Positions 1 through 8,183 of a DNA stretch of 64,000 bases are shown here, one piece after another. Both the position numbers and the translations under genes were made by a program. The stretch is from positions 434,001 through 498,000 of the forward strand of contig NZ_CP078077.1 in the NCBI RefSeq assembly GCF_023101185.1. The letters are read 5' to 3'. This DNA is from Microbacterium galbinum (GTDB lineage Bacteria > Actinomycetota > Actinomycetes > Actinomycetales > Microbacteriaceae). The notes below the pieces were generated by a model. The model saw only the letters and a program-made list of their open reading frames with translations, was not told the origin of the DNA and searched no databases. Positions within the stretch are counted from its first letter, which is position 1. Each line of letters begins with the position of its first letter.

Positions 1-2021
1 TTCTCTCCGAGCACGCGGTCGCCGGCGACCGGAGCGTCGATGAGCTCCTGCGCCTTCTCGGCCGTGAGCTCGTCGGGCGCGAGGTCTTCCGGAACGTTGA
101 CGATGCGCGGCTTGGCCTCGGGGTTCTCGGGGTCGGCGACCTCGAGGTAGGGGCCGTACTTGCCGAAACGCAGGGTCGCGGTGTCGGTGATCGGCGTCGA
201 GTTGAGCGCTCGCGCATCGATCTCGCCGAGGTTGTCGACGACCTTGCGCAGGCCGACGTGCGCGTCGGAACCGAAGTAGAAGCCCTTCAGCCACTCGACG
301 CGGTCCTGCTCGCCGCGTGCGATCGTGTCGAGGTCGTCCTCGAGCGAGGCCGTGAAGTCGTAGTCGACCAGCTCGGCGAAGTGCTCTTCGAGCAGGCGGA
401 CGACGCTGAAGGCGAGCCACGTCGGCACGAGCGCCTGGCCGCGCTTGACCGCGTAGCCGCGATCGAGGATCGTCTCGGGGATCGTCGCGAACGTCGACGG
501 ACGCCCGATGCCCTTCTCCTCGAGCACCTTGACGAGCGATGCCTCGGTGTACCGCGGCTTCGGCGTCGTGCGGTGCCCCTTGGCCTCGGCTTCGGCGACC
601 GACAGCTCATCGCCCACGGCGACGGCCGGGAGCGACTGGTTCTCGGCGGCATCCGCATCGCCGCGCTTCTCGTCGCGACCCTCTTCGTACGCCTCGAGGA
701 AGCCCTTGAAGGTGTAGACGGTTCCGGATGCCGTGAACTCCGCGACCTGCCCGGCGGCGTTCACCGCGATCGTGACGGTCGTCGTCTCGTACTTCGCGTC
801 GGCCATCTGGCTGGCGACGGTGCGCTTCCAGATCAGGTCGTAGAGGCGCTGTTCGTCGCGGTCGAGCTCGGACGAGAGCGACGCGGGGGTGCGGAAGTTG
901 TCGCCCGAGGGACGGATCGCCTCGTGCGCCTCCTGCGCGTTCTTGCTCTTCGACTTGTACACGCGGGGCTTGAGCGGCACCGCGGAGTCGCCGTAGAGCG
1001 CGACCGCCTGGCTCCGCGCCGCCTGCACCGCCTGGGTGCTCAGCGACGTGGAGTCGGTACGCATATAGGTGATGTACCCCTTCTCGTAGAGGCGCTGCGC
1101 GACGCTCATCGCCTGCTTCGCCCCCATCGAGAGCTTGCGCCCCGCCTCCTGCTGCATCGTGGAGGTGGTGAACGGGGCGTAGGGGCTGCGGGTGCCGGGC
1201 TTGGCCTCGACCTTCGTCACCGTCCCGGCGCCGGCCGATTCGACCGCCTGGGCGAGGGCGTGTGCCTTGGCCTCGTCGAGGACGACGACGGCCTTCTTCA
1301 GGGCACCGCGGTCGTCGAAGTCGGTGCCGCGGGCGAGCTGCCCGCCGTCGACGCGCACGAGACGGATGCGGAACGACGTTCCGGTCGCGGCCGCAGCGGC
1401 GTCGACGTCCCAGTACTCGGCCGAGACGAACGCCATGCGCTCGCGTTCCCGGTCGACGATCAGACGGGTGGCAGCGGACTGTACGCGGCCGGCCGAGATG
1501 CCGGTCTTGACCTTGTACCAGAGGACGGGCGAGACATCCCAGCCGTACAGGCGGTCGAGGATGCGGCGGGTCTCCTGCGCATCGACGAGCGCGTGGTCGA
1601 GCTCGCGGGTGTTGCCGACGGCTGCCTGGATAGCGTCCTTGGTGATCTCGTGGAAGACCATGCGCTTGACGGGGACCTTGGGCTTGAGGGTCTCGAGCAG
1701 GTGCCAGGCGATCGCCTCGCCCTCGCGGTCCTCATCAGTGGCGAGCAGGAGCTCGTCGGCGGTCTTCAGGGCGCGCTTGAGTTCGGCGACCGTCTTCGTC
1801 TTGCGATCGGAGACGACGTAGTAGGGGTCGAAGCCGTTCTCGATGTCGATCGAGTACTTCCCGTAGGCCTCCTTGTCGGCGGCCGGGATGTCCCGCTTGT
1901 CGGCGAGGTCGCGGATGTGGCCGACCGAGCTGAGCACCTCGTAGCCGTCTCCGAGGTATCCCTGAATAGACCGCATCTTCGTCGGAGACTCGACGATGAC
2001 GAGCTTCTTGCCTTCAGCCAA
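1..2021 (-). CDS. topA: DNA topoisomerase I, C-terminal part outside the window
   Basis: This type IA topoisomerase relaxes negatively supercoiled DNA through a 5'-phosphotyrosine link. About 673 residues are visible; the 3' end lies beyond base 1. The start is TTG at 2021, because MAEGKKLVIVESPTK begins there and a GAAAGGA ribosome-binding site lies just upstream. The TOPRIM domain comes first, with the acidic motif ATDEDREGEAIAWH near 1700-1740. The active-site tyrosine lies in YITYMRTDS near 1060-1080. The gene follows the Tad operon on the same strand after a gap of about 80 bases, so read-through is possible. Family assignment is secure. The C-terminal tail, which varies in actinobacteria, cannot be judged here. 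Confidence 0.97.
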   Translation of the reverse strand, partial: MAEGKKLVIVESPTKMRSIQGYLGDGYEVLSSVGHIRDLADKRDIPAADKEAYGKYSIDIENGFDPYYVVSDRKTKTVAELKRALKTADELLLATDEDREGEAIAWHLLETLKPKVPVKRMVFHEITKDAIQAAVGNTRELDHALVDAQETRRILDRLYGWDVSPVLWYKVKTGISAGRVQSAATRLIVDRERERMAFVSAEYWDVDAAAAATGTSFRIRLVRVDGGQLARGTDFDDRGALKKAVVVLDEAKAHALAQAVESAGAGTVTKVEAKPGTRSPYAPFTTSTMQQEAGRKLSMGAKQAMSVAQRLYEKGYITYMRTDSTSLSTQAVQAARSQAVALYGDSAVPLKPRVYKSKSKNAQEAHEAIRPSGDNFRTPASLSSELDRDEQRLYDLIWKRTVASQMADAKYETTTVTIAVNAAGQVAEFTASGTVYTFKGFLEAYEEGRDEKRGDADAAENQSLPAVAVGDELSVAEAEAKGHRTTPKPRYTEASLVKVLEEKGIGRPSTFATIPETILDRGYAVKRGQALVPTWLAFSVVRLLEEHFAELVDYDFTASLEDDLDTIARGEQDRVEWLKGFYFGSDAHVGLRKVVDNLGEIDARALNSTPITDTATLRFGKYGPYLEVADPENPEAKPRIVNVPEDLAPDELTAEKAQELIDAPVAGDRVLGE

Positions 2022-2100
2022 GGGGGCGTCCTTTCTTCGAAGCACACCATACACACCCCTGCTATCCGGGTGCGTCGCAGTGAGGAGGTACGTTCTGCCG

Positions 2101-2430
2101 TCATTCGCCCTCGGGTGGCCCGGCACGGGCTCGGGAGACGGCAACGACTCCAGCGTACGCCGACTCCACCTGCACGGTCGCCACGAAGCCCTCGATCGAG
2201 CATCCGGTGAGGGTCGCCCCCGCAGCCACGGCCACCCGGGCGGCGACGGCGCAGGGCTCGTCGGCGACCACGACGGCACCGCTGACGGCGTCCGCCGCGG
2301 CGAGCGCCGCCGCATCGGCCGCACCGGCGACCCGTTGCGCGGTGACGGCGGCGCCGCCGACCGCGGCGAGCCCGAGGGCGAGGCCGGCCGCTGTCACCAG
2401 AACGCCGGTGGCGAGCGCGGATCCGGCCAT
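2101..2430 (-). CDS. TadE-like helicase/secretion-neighbourhood protein
   Basis: This 109-residue protein has one N-terminal membrane segment (about residues 5-30, Ala/Gly/Val rich), then QRVAGAADAAALAAADA, a pattern typical of pseudopilin-like TadE/TadG relatives. Two cysteines follow (DEPCAVAAR and TGCSIEG). Its start overlaps the stop of the preceding gene as ATGA, so it is translationally coupled and is the last gene of the Tad operon. It matches in position and size the small protein that ends the Mycobacterium tad-like locus (Rv3654c type). It is probably exported or membrane-anchored; its exact role is unknown. Confidence 0.8.
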   Translation of the reverse strand: MAGSALATGVLVTAAGLALGLAAVGGAAVTAQRVAGAADAAALAAADAVSGAVVVADEPCAVAARVAVAAGATLTGCSIEGFVATVQVESAYAGVVAVSRARAGPPEGE

Positions 2431-2786
2431 CAGAGACTACCCGCCAGGGCGCAGCTCGATGCCTGCAGCGGCACGGTGAGGACATTGCCGACGGCCACCT
2501 CCGTGCGCGCCGTCACGCAGACGAGGTCGCCGGAGTTCGCGGACGACATGGTGGCACCCGGCGCGGCGCGCGCCACGGCATCGGCGGCGCGCCCCGTGTC
2601 TTCGCCTCGCCCGAGGAGGCGGGCGGCATCGGCCGCCGCATCCTGCAGAGACACCTGACGCGTGGCGGCACCGAGCGCTCCGACGCCGAGGGCGAGCACG
2701 AGGACGACCGCCGGCAGCGCGAGGGCCAACTCGGCGGCGACCGATCCCCGGTCACCGCCGAGCCGCGTGAGTCGGAATCGCGGCAT
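2430..2786 (-). CDS. TadE family pilus assembly protein
   Basis: This 118-residue protein begins MPRFRLTRLGGDRGS and continues VAAELALALPAVVLVLALGV, the TadE signature: a short basic N-terminus, a Gly/Ser cleavage-like site, a Glu shortly after it, and one hydrophobic helix. The C-terminal part has two cysteines (VCVTAR and SSCALAGSL) that could form a disulfide outside the membrane. It overlaps the upstream DUF4244 gene by one base (TGATG) and the downstream gene by four, so the three are coupled. Minor pseudopilin is the likely role by family. Confidence 0.87.
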   Translation of the reverse strand: MPRFRLTRLGGDRGSVAAELALALPAVVLVLALGVGALGAATRQVSLQDAAADAARLLGRGEDTGRAADAVARAAPGATMSSANSGDLVCVTARTEVAVGNVLTVPLQASSCALAGSL

Positions 2787-2983
2787 CACGCCACGGTCAG
2801 CGCCCGGCGCACCAGGTCGGTGAGGATGCCGCGCACCTCGTCGGAGCGCATGATGACGACGAGCAGACCCGCGAAGGCCACGGCGGCCATCGTGGTGATC
2901 GCGTACTCGGCCGTCGCCGCTCCGGTTTCGTCGCCGAACAGCGATGCGGCCCGACGCCGGTCGAGTGGAGGAAGTGCGTGCAT
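2786..2983 (-). CDS. DUF4244 Flp pilin-like protein
   Basis: This 65-residue protein resembles a Flp-type major pilin. It has a basic leader (MHALPPLDRRRAAS), then GDETGAATAEYAITTMAAVAFAGLLVVIM, with the Gly-x3-Glu/Tyr pattern and hydrophobic helix of Flp prepilins, and a short C-terminal tail. DUF4244 proteins sit in this position in actinobacterial Tad loci. A GAAGGAA-like ribosome site precedes the ATG. No prepilin peptidase is encoded in the window, so processing would rely on an enzyme elsewhere. It is likely the structural subunit of the locus. Confidence 0.87.
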   Translation of the reverse strand: MHALPPLDRRRAASLFGDETGAATAEYAITTMAAVAFAGLLVVIMRSDEVRGILTDLVRRALTVA

Positions 2984-3028
2984 GGTGTTCCTTCTTTCTG
3001 GTGTGACGCGGTCGCGTCGTCGTTCCGC

Positions 3029-3922
3029 TCATATCGGGAGCGGTGTGGAGGTCAGGACGCTGAGGAGCATCGGCGCGACGCCCAGCAGCAGGAAGGCGGG
3101 GAGCGTGCAGACGCCGAGCGGGAGGAGCAGCCGCGTCGAGAGGCGCGACGCGCGCAACCTGCCCTCGACCCGCGACGTGTGGCGCTCCTGGGCAGCCGAC
3201 GCGCGGAGGAGCTCCACGGCGGGGACGCCCGCCGCGCGCGACAGTTCGAGCACGTCGGGCACACGGTCCTCTCCCTCGTGCGCGATCGATCCGACCGCGT
3301 CGAGGAGTCCCAGAGCGCGGTCGATCGAGGCTCCGCCCGCCAGGGCCACGGCGACGAGTTCGGCGCGCATGCCCGGTGTTCCCGGTGACGGCCGCGCACG
3401 CCGGAGCAGACTTGCCGTCCAGACCCGCGCGAGGAGCACGAGCCCGCCCCCGGCGAGCACGCAGGCGGCGCCGATCGGGTTCCGAATGATGACCCCGATC
3501 GTGTCGAAGCCCAGCGCGAACCCCAGGAGAAGACCGGCGAGCGGCATCCACAGCAGCAGGCGCGCCGTGCCGGCGGGTTCGGCGAGGGCGATGCGCACGT
3601 CATCGGCCGCGGACGCGGCGTCGCGCAGGGTCTCGGCCAGCGTGCGCAGCACCTCGGCGAGCGGTGCGCCCACCGTGGTCGCGATCTCCCAGGCGGCTGC
3701 GAGATCGACCCACACCCCGCCCTCCGCCTCGATCGCGGCGGCGATGGACTCGCCCGCGTCGATGCGCGACACGATGGCGATCGCGTGCCGGTCACCGGTC
3801 TCTGCGAGATGCCGCCAGGCCACCGTCGGCATGGCTCCGGCTTGCAACAGCACGGCCAGCGTCTGCACGGAGGTCGCGGCATCCGCATCGTGCGTCGCAT
3901 CCCGTACTCGCCGCCTCACCAT
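3029..3922 (-). CDS. Type II secretion F-domain protein (TadB/TadC-like)
   Basis: This 297-residue protein is the probable inner-membrane platform of the Tad machine. A helical cytoplasmic region with a GspF-like repeat spans about residues 15-110 (LAVLLQAGAMPTVAWRHLAETG). Hydrophobic segments lie near 120-170, a second GspF-like stretch near 190-250 (LVAVALAGGASIDRALGLLDAVG), and a C-terminal membrane segment near 265-290. It therefore looks like one protein carrying what Mycobacterium splits into two (Rv3658c and Rv3657c). It overlaps the ATPase gene by seven bases and has a strong GAGGAGG site seven bases before its ATG. Confidence 0.85.
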   Translation of the reverse strand: MVRRRVRDATHDADAATSVQTLAVLLQAGAMPTVAWRHLAETGDRHAIAIVSRIDAGESIAAAIEAEGGVWVDLAAAWEIATTVGAPLAEVLRTLAETLRDAASAADDVRIALAEPAGTARLLLWMPLAGLLLGFALGFDTIGVIIRNPIGAACVLAGGGLVLLARVWTASLLRRARPSPGTPGMRAELVAVALAGGASIDRALGLLDAVGSIAHEGEDRVPDVLELSRAAGVPAVELLRASAAQERHTSRVEGRLRASRLSTRLLLPLGVCTLPAFLLLGVAPMLLSVLTSTPLPI

Positions 3923-4929
3923 GGCCGCACCTCCTCGACCGTCAGTCGGTCGTCCGCGAGCGCGAACACCCCGGCCTGCGCAATGCGCCGGGTTCCGCCG
4001 GGATCGCGCACGAGATGCAGCACGGTGCTGAAGGCGCTCACGGTCTGCCGCGCCAGCGCCGTGGCATCCATCCCCGCGAGTGCCCCGAGTGCTTCTAGTC
4101 GCGCCGGCACATCGGTGAGCCCACTCGCATGCAGGGTCCCGGCGCCGCCGTCATGCCCGGTGTTGAGCGCGGTGAGCAGCTCTCGGATCTCCTCACCGCG
4201 GCACTCGCCCACGATCAGCCGATCCGGCCGCATGCGCAGCGACTCCCTCACCAGACGCGCCAGGCTGATCCCTCCCGCACCCTCGAGGTTGGCCTGCCGT
4301 GCTTCGAGGGCGACGTGGTGCGGATGCCGCGGCCGCAGCTCGGCGACGTCTTCGATCGTCACGAGGCGCTCGGAGTCCGCGGCCTCCGAGAGCAGCGCGG
4401 AGAGCAGCGTCGTCTTGCCCGTGCCCGTGCCTCCGGTGATCAGCAGATTCGCCCGCTCGTGCACCAGGCTCGTCAGCCACCGCTGCATCCGTGCGTCGAA
4501 GCAGCCGAGCGCCGCGAGCGCATCGAGGTCGGCGGCGCGCACCCGGGGGATGCGGATCGAGATGGCGGTGCCGCTGGCCGCGACGGGTGCGAGCACGGCG
4601 TGCACGCGGATGCCGGAGTCGAGCCGCACGTCGACGCATGGCGACTGGTCGTCGAGATGGCGCCCTCCGAGTCCGACGAGGGCGACCGCGAGATCGCGGA
4701 CCTCGCGTTCGGATGCCCGCCACGCGGAGACGGGTTCGGCGCCCTCGCCCCGATCGAGGAACAGCCCTCCGTCGCCGTTGACGAAGAGATCGGTGACGGC
4801 GTCGTCGGCGCAGTGTTCGGCCAGCATCCCGAAAGCGGGGTCGATCCGCAGCGGGGCCGGCGGGATCGGCACCGAAGCGCCGTGCGGGCTCTCGGTGCCC
4901 CGGGGCTGGAGGATGAACGGATCGGCCAT
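3916..4929 (-). CDS. TadA/CpaF family secretion ATPase
   Basis: This 337-residue hexameric ATPase should power assembly of the Flp-like pilus. The Walker A box GGTGTGKTTL is near residue 165, an acidic IEDVAELRP box follows, and RMRPDRLIVGECRG is the Walker B region. The N-terminal domain is short compared with classic CpaF. An in-frame TAG lies three codons before the ATG, and no ribosome site is visible. Instead TAGCGT (4936-4941) lies six bases upstream, which suggests a leaderless mRNA. It is the first gene of an ATPase, F-protein, pilin, TadE, TadE-like operon running toward topA. The septum-site ssd gene that precedes it in mycobacteria is absent. Confidence 0.92.
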   Translation of the reverse strand: MADPFILQPRGTESPHGASVPIPPAPLRIDPAFGMLAEHCADDAVTDLFVNGDGGLFLDRGEGAEPVSAWRASEREVRDLAVALVGLGGRHLDDQSPCVDVRLDSGIRVHAVLAPVAASGTAISIRIPRVRAADLDALAALGCFDARMQRWLTSLVHERANLLITGGTGTGKTTLLSALLSEAADSERLVTIEDVAELRPRHPHHVALEARQANLEGAGGISLARLVRESLRMRPDRLIVGECRGEEIRELLTALNTGHDGGAGTLHASGLTDVPARLEALGALAGMDATALARQTVSAFSTVLHLVRDPGGTRRIAQAGVFALADDRLTVEEVRPW

Positions 4930-5040
4930 GCCCCGACGCTAGGCAACGGGTGGGACCCCGCCCGTCCCCGGATGCGGTCGCTGTGCAGAACCCACGGCAT
5001 CGCCGCGCCGTGCAGAACCGATCGCGGCGCCTCGCCGTCA

Positions 5041-5174
5041 ACGAGAAAGGCGGCACCTCACGGGGGGAATGAGGTGCCGCCCGGGGCGGGCACCGATCGG
5101 GGGAATCGGGCGCGCCAAGGCCGGAATGAGTATTCGGCTGAGGTCGAGTGTACGCAAGGCAACCGTCCTGACAA
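5041..5174 (-). ncRNA. Candidate small RNA or attenuated leader upstream of the Tad operon
   Basis: The gap 4930-5289 has no convincing protein gene. On the minus strand a good promoter is visible: TTGTCA at 5174-5169, a 16-base spacer, and TACACT at 5152-5147, giving a start near 5140. About 60 bases later is a perfect 12-bp hairpin (GGCGGCACCTCA, 9-base loop, TGAGGTGCCGCC; 5081-5049) followed by TTTCTCGTT, which looks like an intrinsic terminator. GGTGCC at 5094-5089 could instead pair with GGCACC at 5078-5073 and break the terminator stem. The product is either a small RNA of about 100 bases or a regulated leader of tadA. I do not recognise a known riboswitch class. Confidence 0.5.
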
Positions 5175-5289
5175 AACCGACGCGACTACCGACTTTCGGC
5201 AGTATTGATCCCCCGTGCGCGAGACTAGATTCGCCCTGTCCCGGACGCACCACCCGGGATCGACCCCAGCCGCAAAGGAGCGTCTGCCG

Positions 5290-7257
5290 ATGAGCAGTCA
5301 GATCGACCACCTTCTCAATGAGAACCGCCAGTTCCCGCCGTCCGAGGAGTTCGTCGCCCAGTCGATCTCCTCCCCCGAGCTCTACGAGCGCGCCGCCGCC
5401 GACCGCGAGGGCTTCTGGGCCGATCAGTCGCGCGAACTGCTGCATTGGCACACGCCGTTCACCCGGGTGCTCGACTGGTCCGCCCCGCCGTTCGCCAAGT
5501 GGTTCGACGACGGCGAGCTCAACGTCGCCTACAACTGCCTCGACCGCCATGTCGAGCAGGGCAACGGCGACCGCGTCGCTCTGCACTGGGAGGGCGAGCC
5601 CGGCGACAGCCGCAGCATCACCTACGCCGAGCTGACCGACGAGGTCAAGCGCACGGCCAACGTGCTCGCCGATCTCGGCGTCGGCCAGGGCGACCGCGTC
5701 GCCATCTACCTGCCGATGATCCCCGAAGCCGTCGCCGCGATGCTCGCCGTCGCGCGTCTCGGCGCCATCCACTCGGTGGTCTTCGGCGGATTCAGCGCCG
5801 ACAGCCTGCGGGCGCGCATCGACGACGCCGGCGCCAAGGTCGTCATCACCGCCGACGGCGGTTACCGCAAGGGTCGCGTCTCGGCGCTCAAGCCGGCCGT
5901 CGACCAAGCACTGAGCGACCGCGGAGACGGCGAGCAGCTCACTGTCGAGCACGTGCTCGTCGTGCGTCGCGGAGGCAACGAGGTCGACTGGGTCGACGGT
6001 CGCGACGTCTGGTGGCACGAGGCCGTGCCCGCGGCATCCGCCGAGCACACCGCCGAGGCGTTCCCCGCCGAGAACCCCCTCTTCATCCTCTACACCTCGG
6101 GCACCACCGGGAAGCCGAAAGGCATCCTGCACACGTCCGGCGGCTACCTCACGCAGGCCGCGTACTCGCACAAGTACGTCTTCGACCTGCACGCCGACAG
6201 CGACGTCTACTGGTGCACGGCCGACATCGGCTGGATCACCGGGCACTCCTACGTGACCTACGGCCCGCTCGCGAACGGAGCGACGCAGGTCATCTACGAA
6301 GGCACCCCGGATGCCCCGCACCCCGGTCGCTGGTGGGAGATCATCGAGAAGTACAAGGTGTCGATCTTCTACACCGCTCCGACCGCCATCCGGTCGTTCA
6401 TGAAGATCGGACGCAGCGTCCCGCAGAAGTTCGACCTCTCGTCGCTGCGCGTGCTCGGATCGGTGGGAGAGCCCATCAACCCCGAGGCGTGGATGTGGTA
6501 CCGCGAGGTCATCGGCGGGAACCGCGCCCCCATCGTCGACACGTGGTGGCAGACCGAGACCGGCGCGATCATGGTCTCGCCGCTGCCGGGCGTCACCGCC
6601 ACGAAGCCGGGCTCGGCGCAGGTGCCGCTCCCCGGCATCCGCATCGACGTCGTCGACGAGCAGGGTCAAGAGGTCGGCAACGGCAACGGCGGCCTGCTCG
6701 TGGTGACCGAACCCTGGCCGAGCATGCTGCGCGGCATCTGGGGCGACCCGGAGCGCTTCCGCGAGACCTATTGGGAGAAGTTCGAGGAGCAGGGCTACTA
6801 CTTCGCCGGTGACGGTGCGCGTCTCGACGACGACGGCGACCTCTGGCTGCTCGGGCGCGTGGACGACGTGATGAACGTGTCGGGCCACCGCCTCTCGACG
6901 GCCGAGATCGAGTCGTCGCTCGTCGCCCACGAGGCCACCGCCGAGGCCGCCGTGGTCGGCGCGTCCGACGAGACGACGGGCCAGGCGGTCGTCGCCTTCG
7001 TCATCATCAAGGAGAGCTACCTCTCAGCGCACGACCCGGCAGGTCTCGCCCAGCAGCTGCGCCTGTGGGTCGGCGAGCAGATCGGGGCGATCGCCCGCCC
7101 GCGCGACGTCTACATCGTGGGCGAGCTGCCCAAGACCCGCTCCGGCAAGATCATGCGCCGCCTGCTGCGCGACGTCGCCGAGGGTCGCGAGGTCGGCGAC
7201 ACGACGACGCTCGCCGACACCGCCGTGATGACGATCATCTCGTCGCAGGTCAAATAA
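5290..7257 (+). CDS. acs: Acetyl-CoA synthetase
   Basis: This enzyme converts acetate, ATP and CoA to acetyl-CoA, AMP and pyrophosphate. The start at 5290 (MSSQIDHLLNENRQF, 655 residues) has an AAAGGAG site nine bases upstream; an in-frame ATG at 5215 has none. Core motifs are LYTSGTTGKPKG near residue 267, VDTWWQTETG near 420, the hinge GRVDDVMNVSGHR near 525, and PKTRSGKIMRR with Lys620, the residue that is acetylated in Acs homologues. A possible promoter has -10 TAGATT at 5226-5231. It is divergent from the Tad operon. With ackA-pta in the same window, it covers low-affinity and high-affinity acetate handling. Confidence 0.96.
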   Translation: MSSQIDHLLNENRQFPPSEEFVAQSISSPELYERAAADREGFWADQSRELLHWHTPFTRVLDWSAPPFAKWFDDGELNVAYNCLDRHVEQGNGDRVALHWEGEPGDSRSITYAELTDEVKRTANVLADLGVGQGDRVAIYLPMIPEAVAAMLAVARLGAIHSVVFGGFSADSLRARIDDAGAKVVITADGGYRKGRVSALKPAVDQALSDRGDGEQLTVEHVLVVRRGGNEVDWVDGRDVWWHEAVPAASAEHTAEAFPAENPLFILYTSGTTGKPKGILHTSGGYLTQAAYSHKYVFDLHADSDVYWCTADIGWITGHSYVTYGPLANGATQVIYEGTPDAPHPGRWWEIIEKYKVSIFYTAPTAIRSFMKIGRSVPQKFDLSSLRVLGSVGEPINPEAWMWYREVIGGNRAPIVDTWWQTETGAIMVSPLPGVTATKPGSAQVPLPGIRIDVVDEQGQEVGNGNGGLLVVTEPWPSMLRGIWGDPERFRETYWEKFEEQGYYFAGDGARLDDDGDLWLLGRVDDVMNVSGHRLSTAEIESSLVAHEATAEAAVVGASDETTGQAVVAFVIIKESYLSAHDPAGLAQQLRLWVGEQIGAIARPRDVYIVGELPKTRSGKIMRRLLRDVAEGREVGDTTTLADTAVMTIISSQVK

Positions 7258-7276
7258 TTTCTCGGGGGTCCGCTCC

Positions 7277-7342
7277 GCGATGCCCCTGCGCCGGTCGACA
7301 CGGGGACCCCTGCACCCCGATCGCCCGGCGCAGGGGCATCGC
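7277..7342. terminator. Bidirectional hairpin terminator between acs and ridA
   Basis: An 18-bp perfect inverted repeat (GCGATGCCCCTGCGCCGG at 7277-7294 and its complement at 7325-7342) encloses a 30-base loop. It lies between the convergent acs and ridA genes and has no U-tract, so termination in both directions is inferred. Confidence 0.7.
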
Positions 7343-7414
7343 TGCGCTCGCCATCGATCTGCTGCGACCGGGCTTCTCGCCTCCCGGCAGGGAGAGGCGG
7401 ATGCCGCGGGCCGA

Positions 7415-7873
7415 TCAGGCGAGGAGGAAGGTGACCTCGACCTCGACGGGGCTGTCGAGCGGCAGCACGGGCACGCCGACGGCGGCGCGGGCGTGACGGC
7501 CGGCGTCGCCGAAGATCTCGCCGAGCACCTCACTCGCGCCGTTGATGACACCGGGCTGGCCCGAGAACTCGGGAACGGATGCCACGAACCCACCGACGCG
7601 CAGGACCCCGGCGATCCGGTCGACGCCACCCGCGGCATCCGCCGCGGCGGCGAGCGCGTTCAGCGCGCAGGTGCGGGCGTAGGCCTGGGCATCGGCGGCG
7701 TCGACCGCCGCGCCGACCTTGCCGGTCGCGGGAAGAGCGCCATCGGTGAACGGAAGCTGGCCCGAGGTGTAGACGAGCCCTGCATGCACGACAGCGGGGA
7801 CGTAGGCGGCGACCGGGGCGGCGACGGCGGGCAGCTCGATGCCGAGCTCTGCGAGGCGGGCGGAGATGCTCAT
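7415..7873 (-). CDS. RidA family protein (reactive enamine/imine deaminase family)
   Basis: This 152-residue protein belongs to the YjgF/YER057c/UK114 family, whose RidA members hydrolyse reactive 2-aminoacrylate-type enamines. Family features are VVHAGLVYTSGQLPFTDG near residue 30 and the C-terminal block RAAVGVPVLPLDSPVEVEV with the conserved Arg. At 152 residues it is longer than classic RidA (about 128) and fits a diverged subgroup. The ATG at 7873 overlaps the stop of the DUF4177 gene (ATGA), so the two form one operon. The same gene pair sits beside the PBP/metallophosphoesterase pair in mycobacteria. Its substrate is unknown. Confidence 0.88.
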   Translation of the reverse strand: MSISARLAELGIELPAVAAPVAAYVPAVVHAGLVYTSGQLPFTDGALPATGKVGAAVDAADAQAYARTCALNALAAAADAAGGVDRIAGVLRVGGFVASVPEFSGQPGVINGASEVLGEIFGDAGRHARAAVGVPVLPLDSPVEVEVTFLLA

Positions 7874-8094
7874 GCGGCACCGCCCTCGAACTGGCGGGCG
7901 GCCTGGGCGGCAGCCGCGAGACCGGTCTCGTTCGAGCCGTCCTGCGTGACGGGGCGCTTGAAGTAGGCGACGAGTCCGCCCTCGGGACCCTGCACCACCT
8001 GGACGAGCTCCCAGCCCTGCTTGCCCCAGTTGTTGAGGATCGCCGCGGTGTTGTGGATCAGCAGCGGCGTGGTGAGGTATTCCCACGTGGTCAT
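7870..8094 (-). CDS. DUF4177 small protein
   Basis: This 74-residue protein has the DUF4177 pattern: MTTWEYLTTPLL at the N-terminus and LNNWGKQGWELVQVVQG in the middle, with conserved Trp, Gly and Trp. No signal peptide or membrane segment is seen, so it is probably cytoplasmic. It is the first gene of the DUF4177-ridA operon and divergent from the PBP gene across 89 bases. Its function is unknown; the conserved neighbourhood is the main clue. Confidence 0.85.
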   Translation of the reverse strand: MTTWEYLTTPLLIHNTAAILNNWGKQGWELVQVVQGPEGGLVAYFKRPVTQDGSNETGLAAAAQAARQFEGGAA

Positions 8095-8183
8095 GGCACT
8101 CCATCGGATCGTCGTGCGGGCGCAGCGGACGAACGCGGGCCCGTCAAAGGCGGTATTCAGGGAACTCCCCTACGATCAAGCGT

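Noticed and set aside
258..2210. A plus-strand frame across topA
   Set aside because: The minus strand encodes an intact topoisomerase from a TTG start with a ribosome site, so the plus frame is a shadow.
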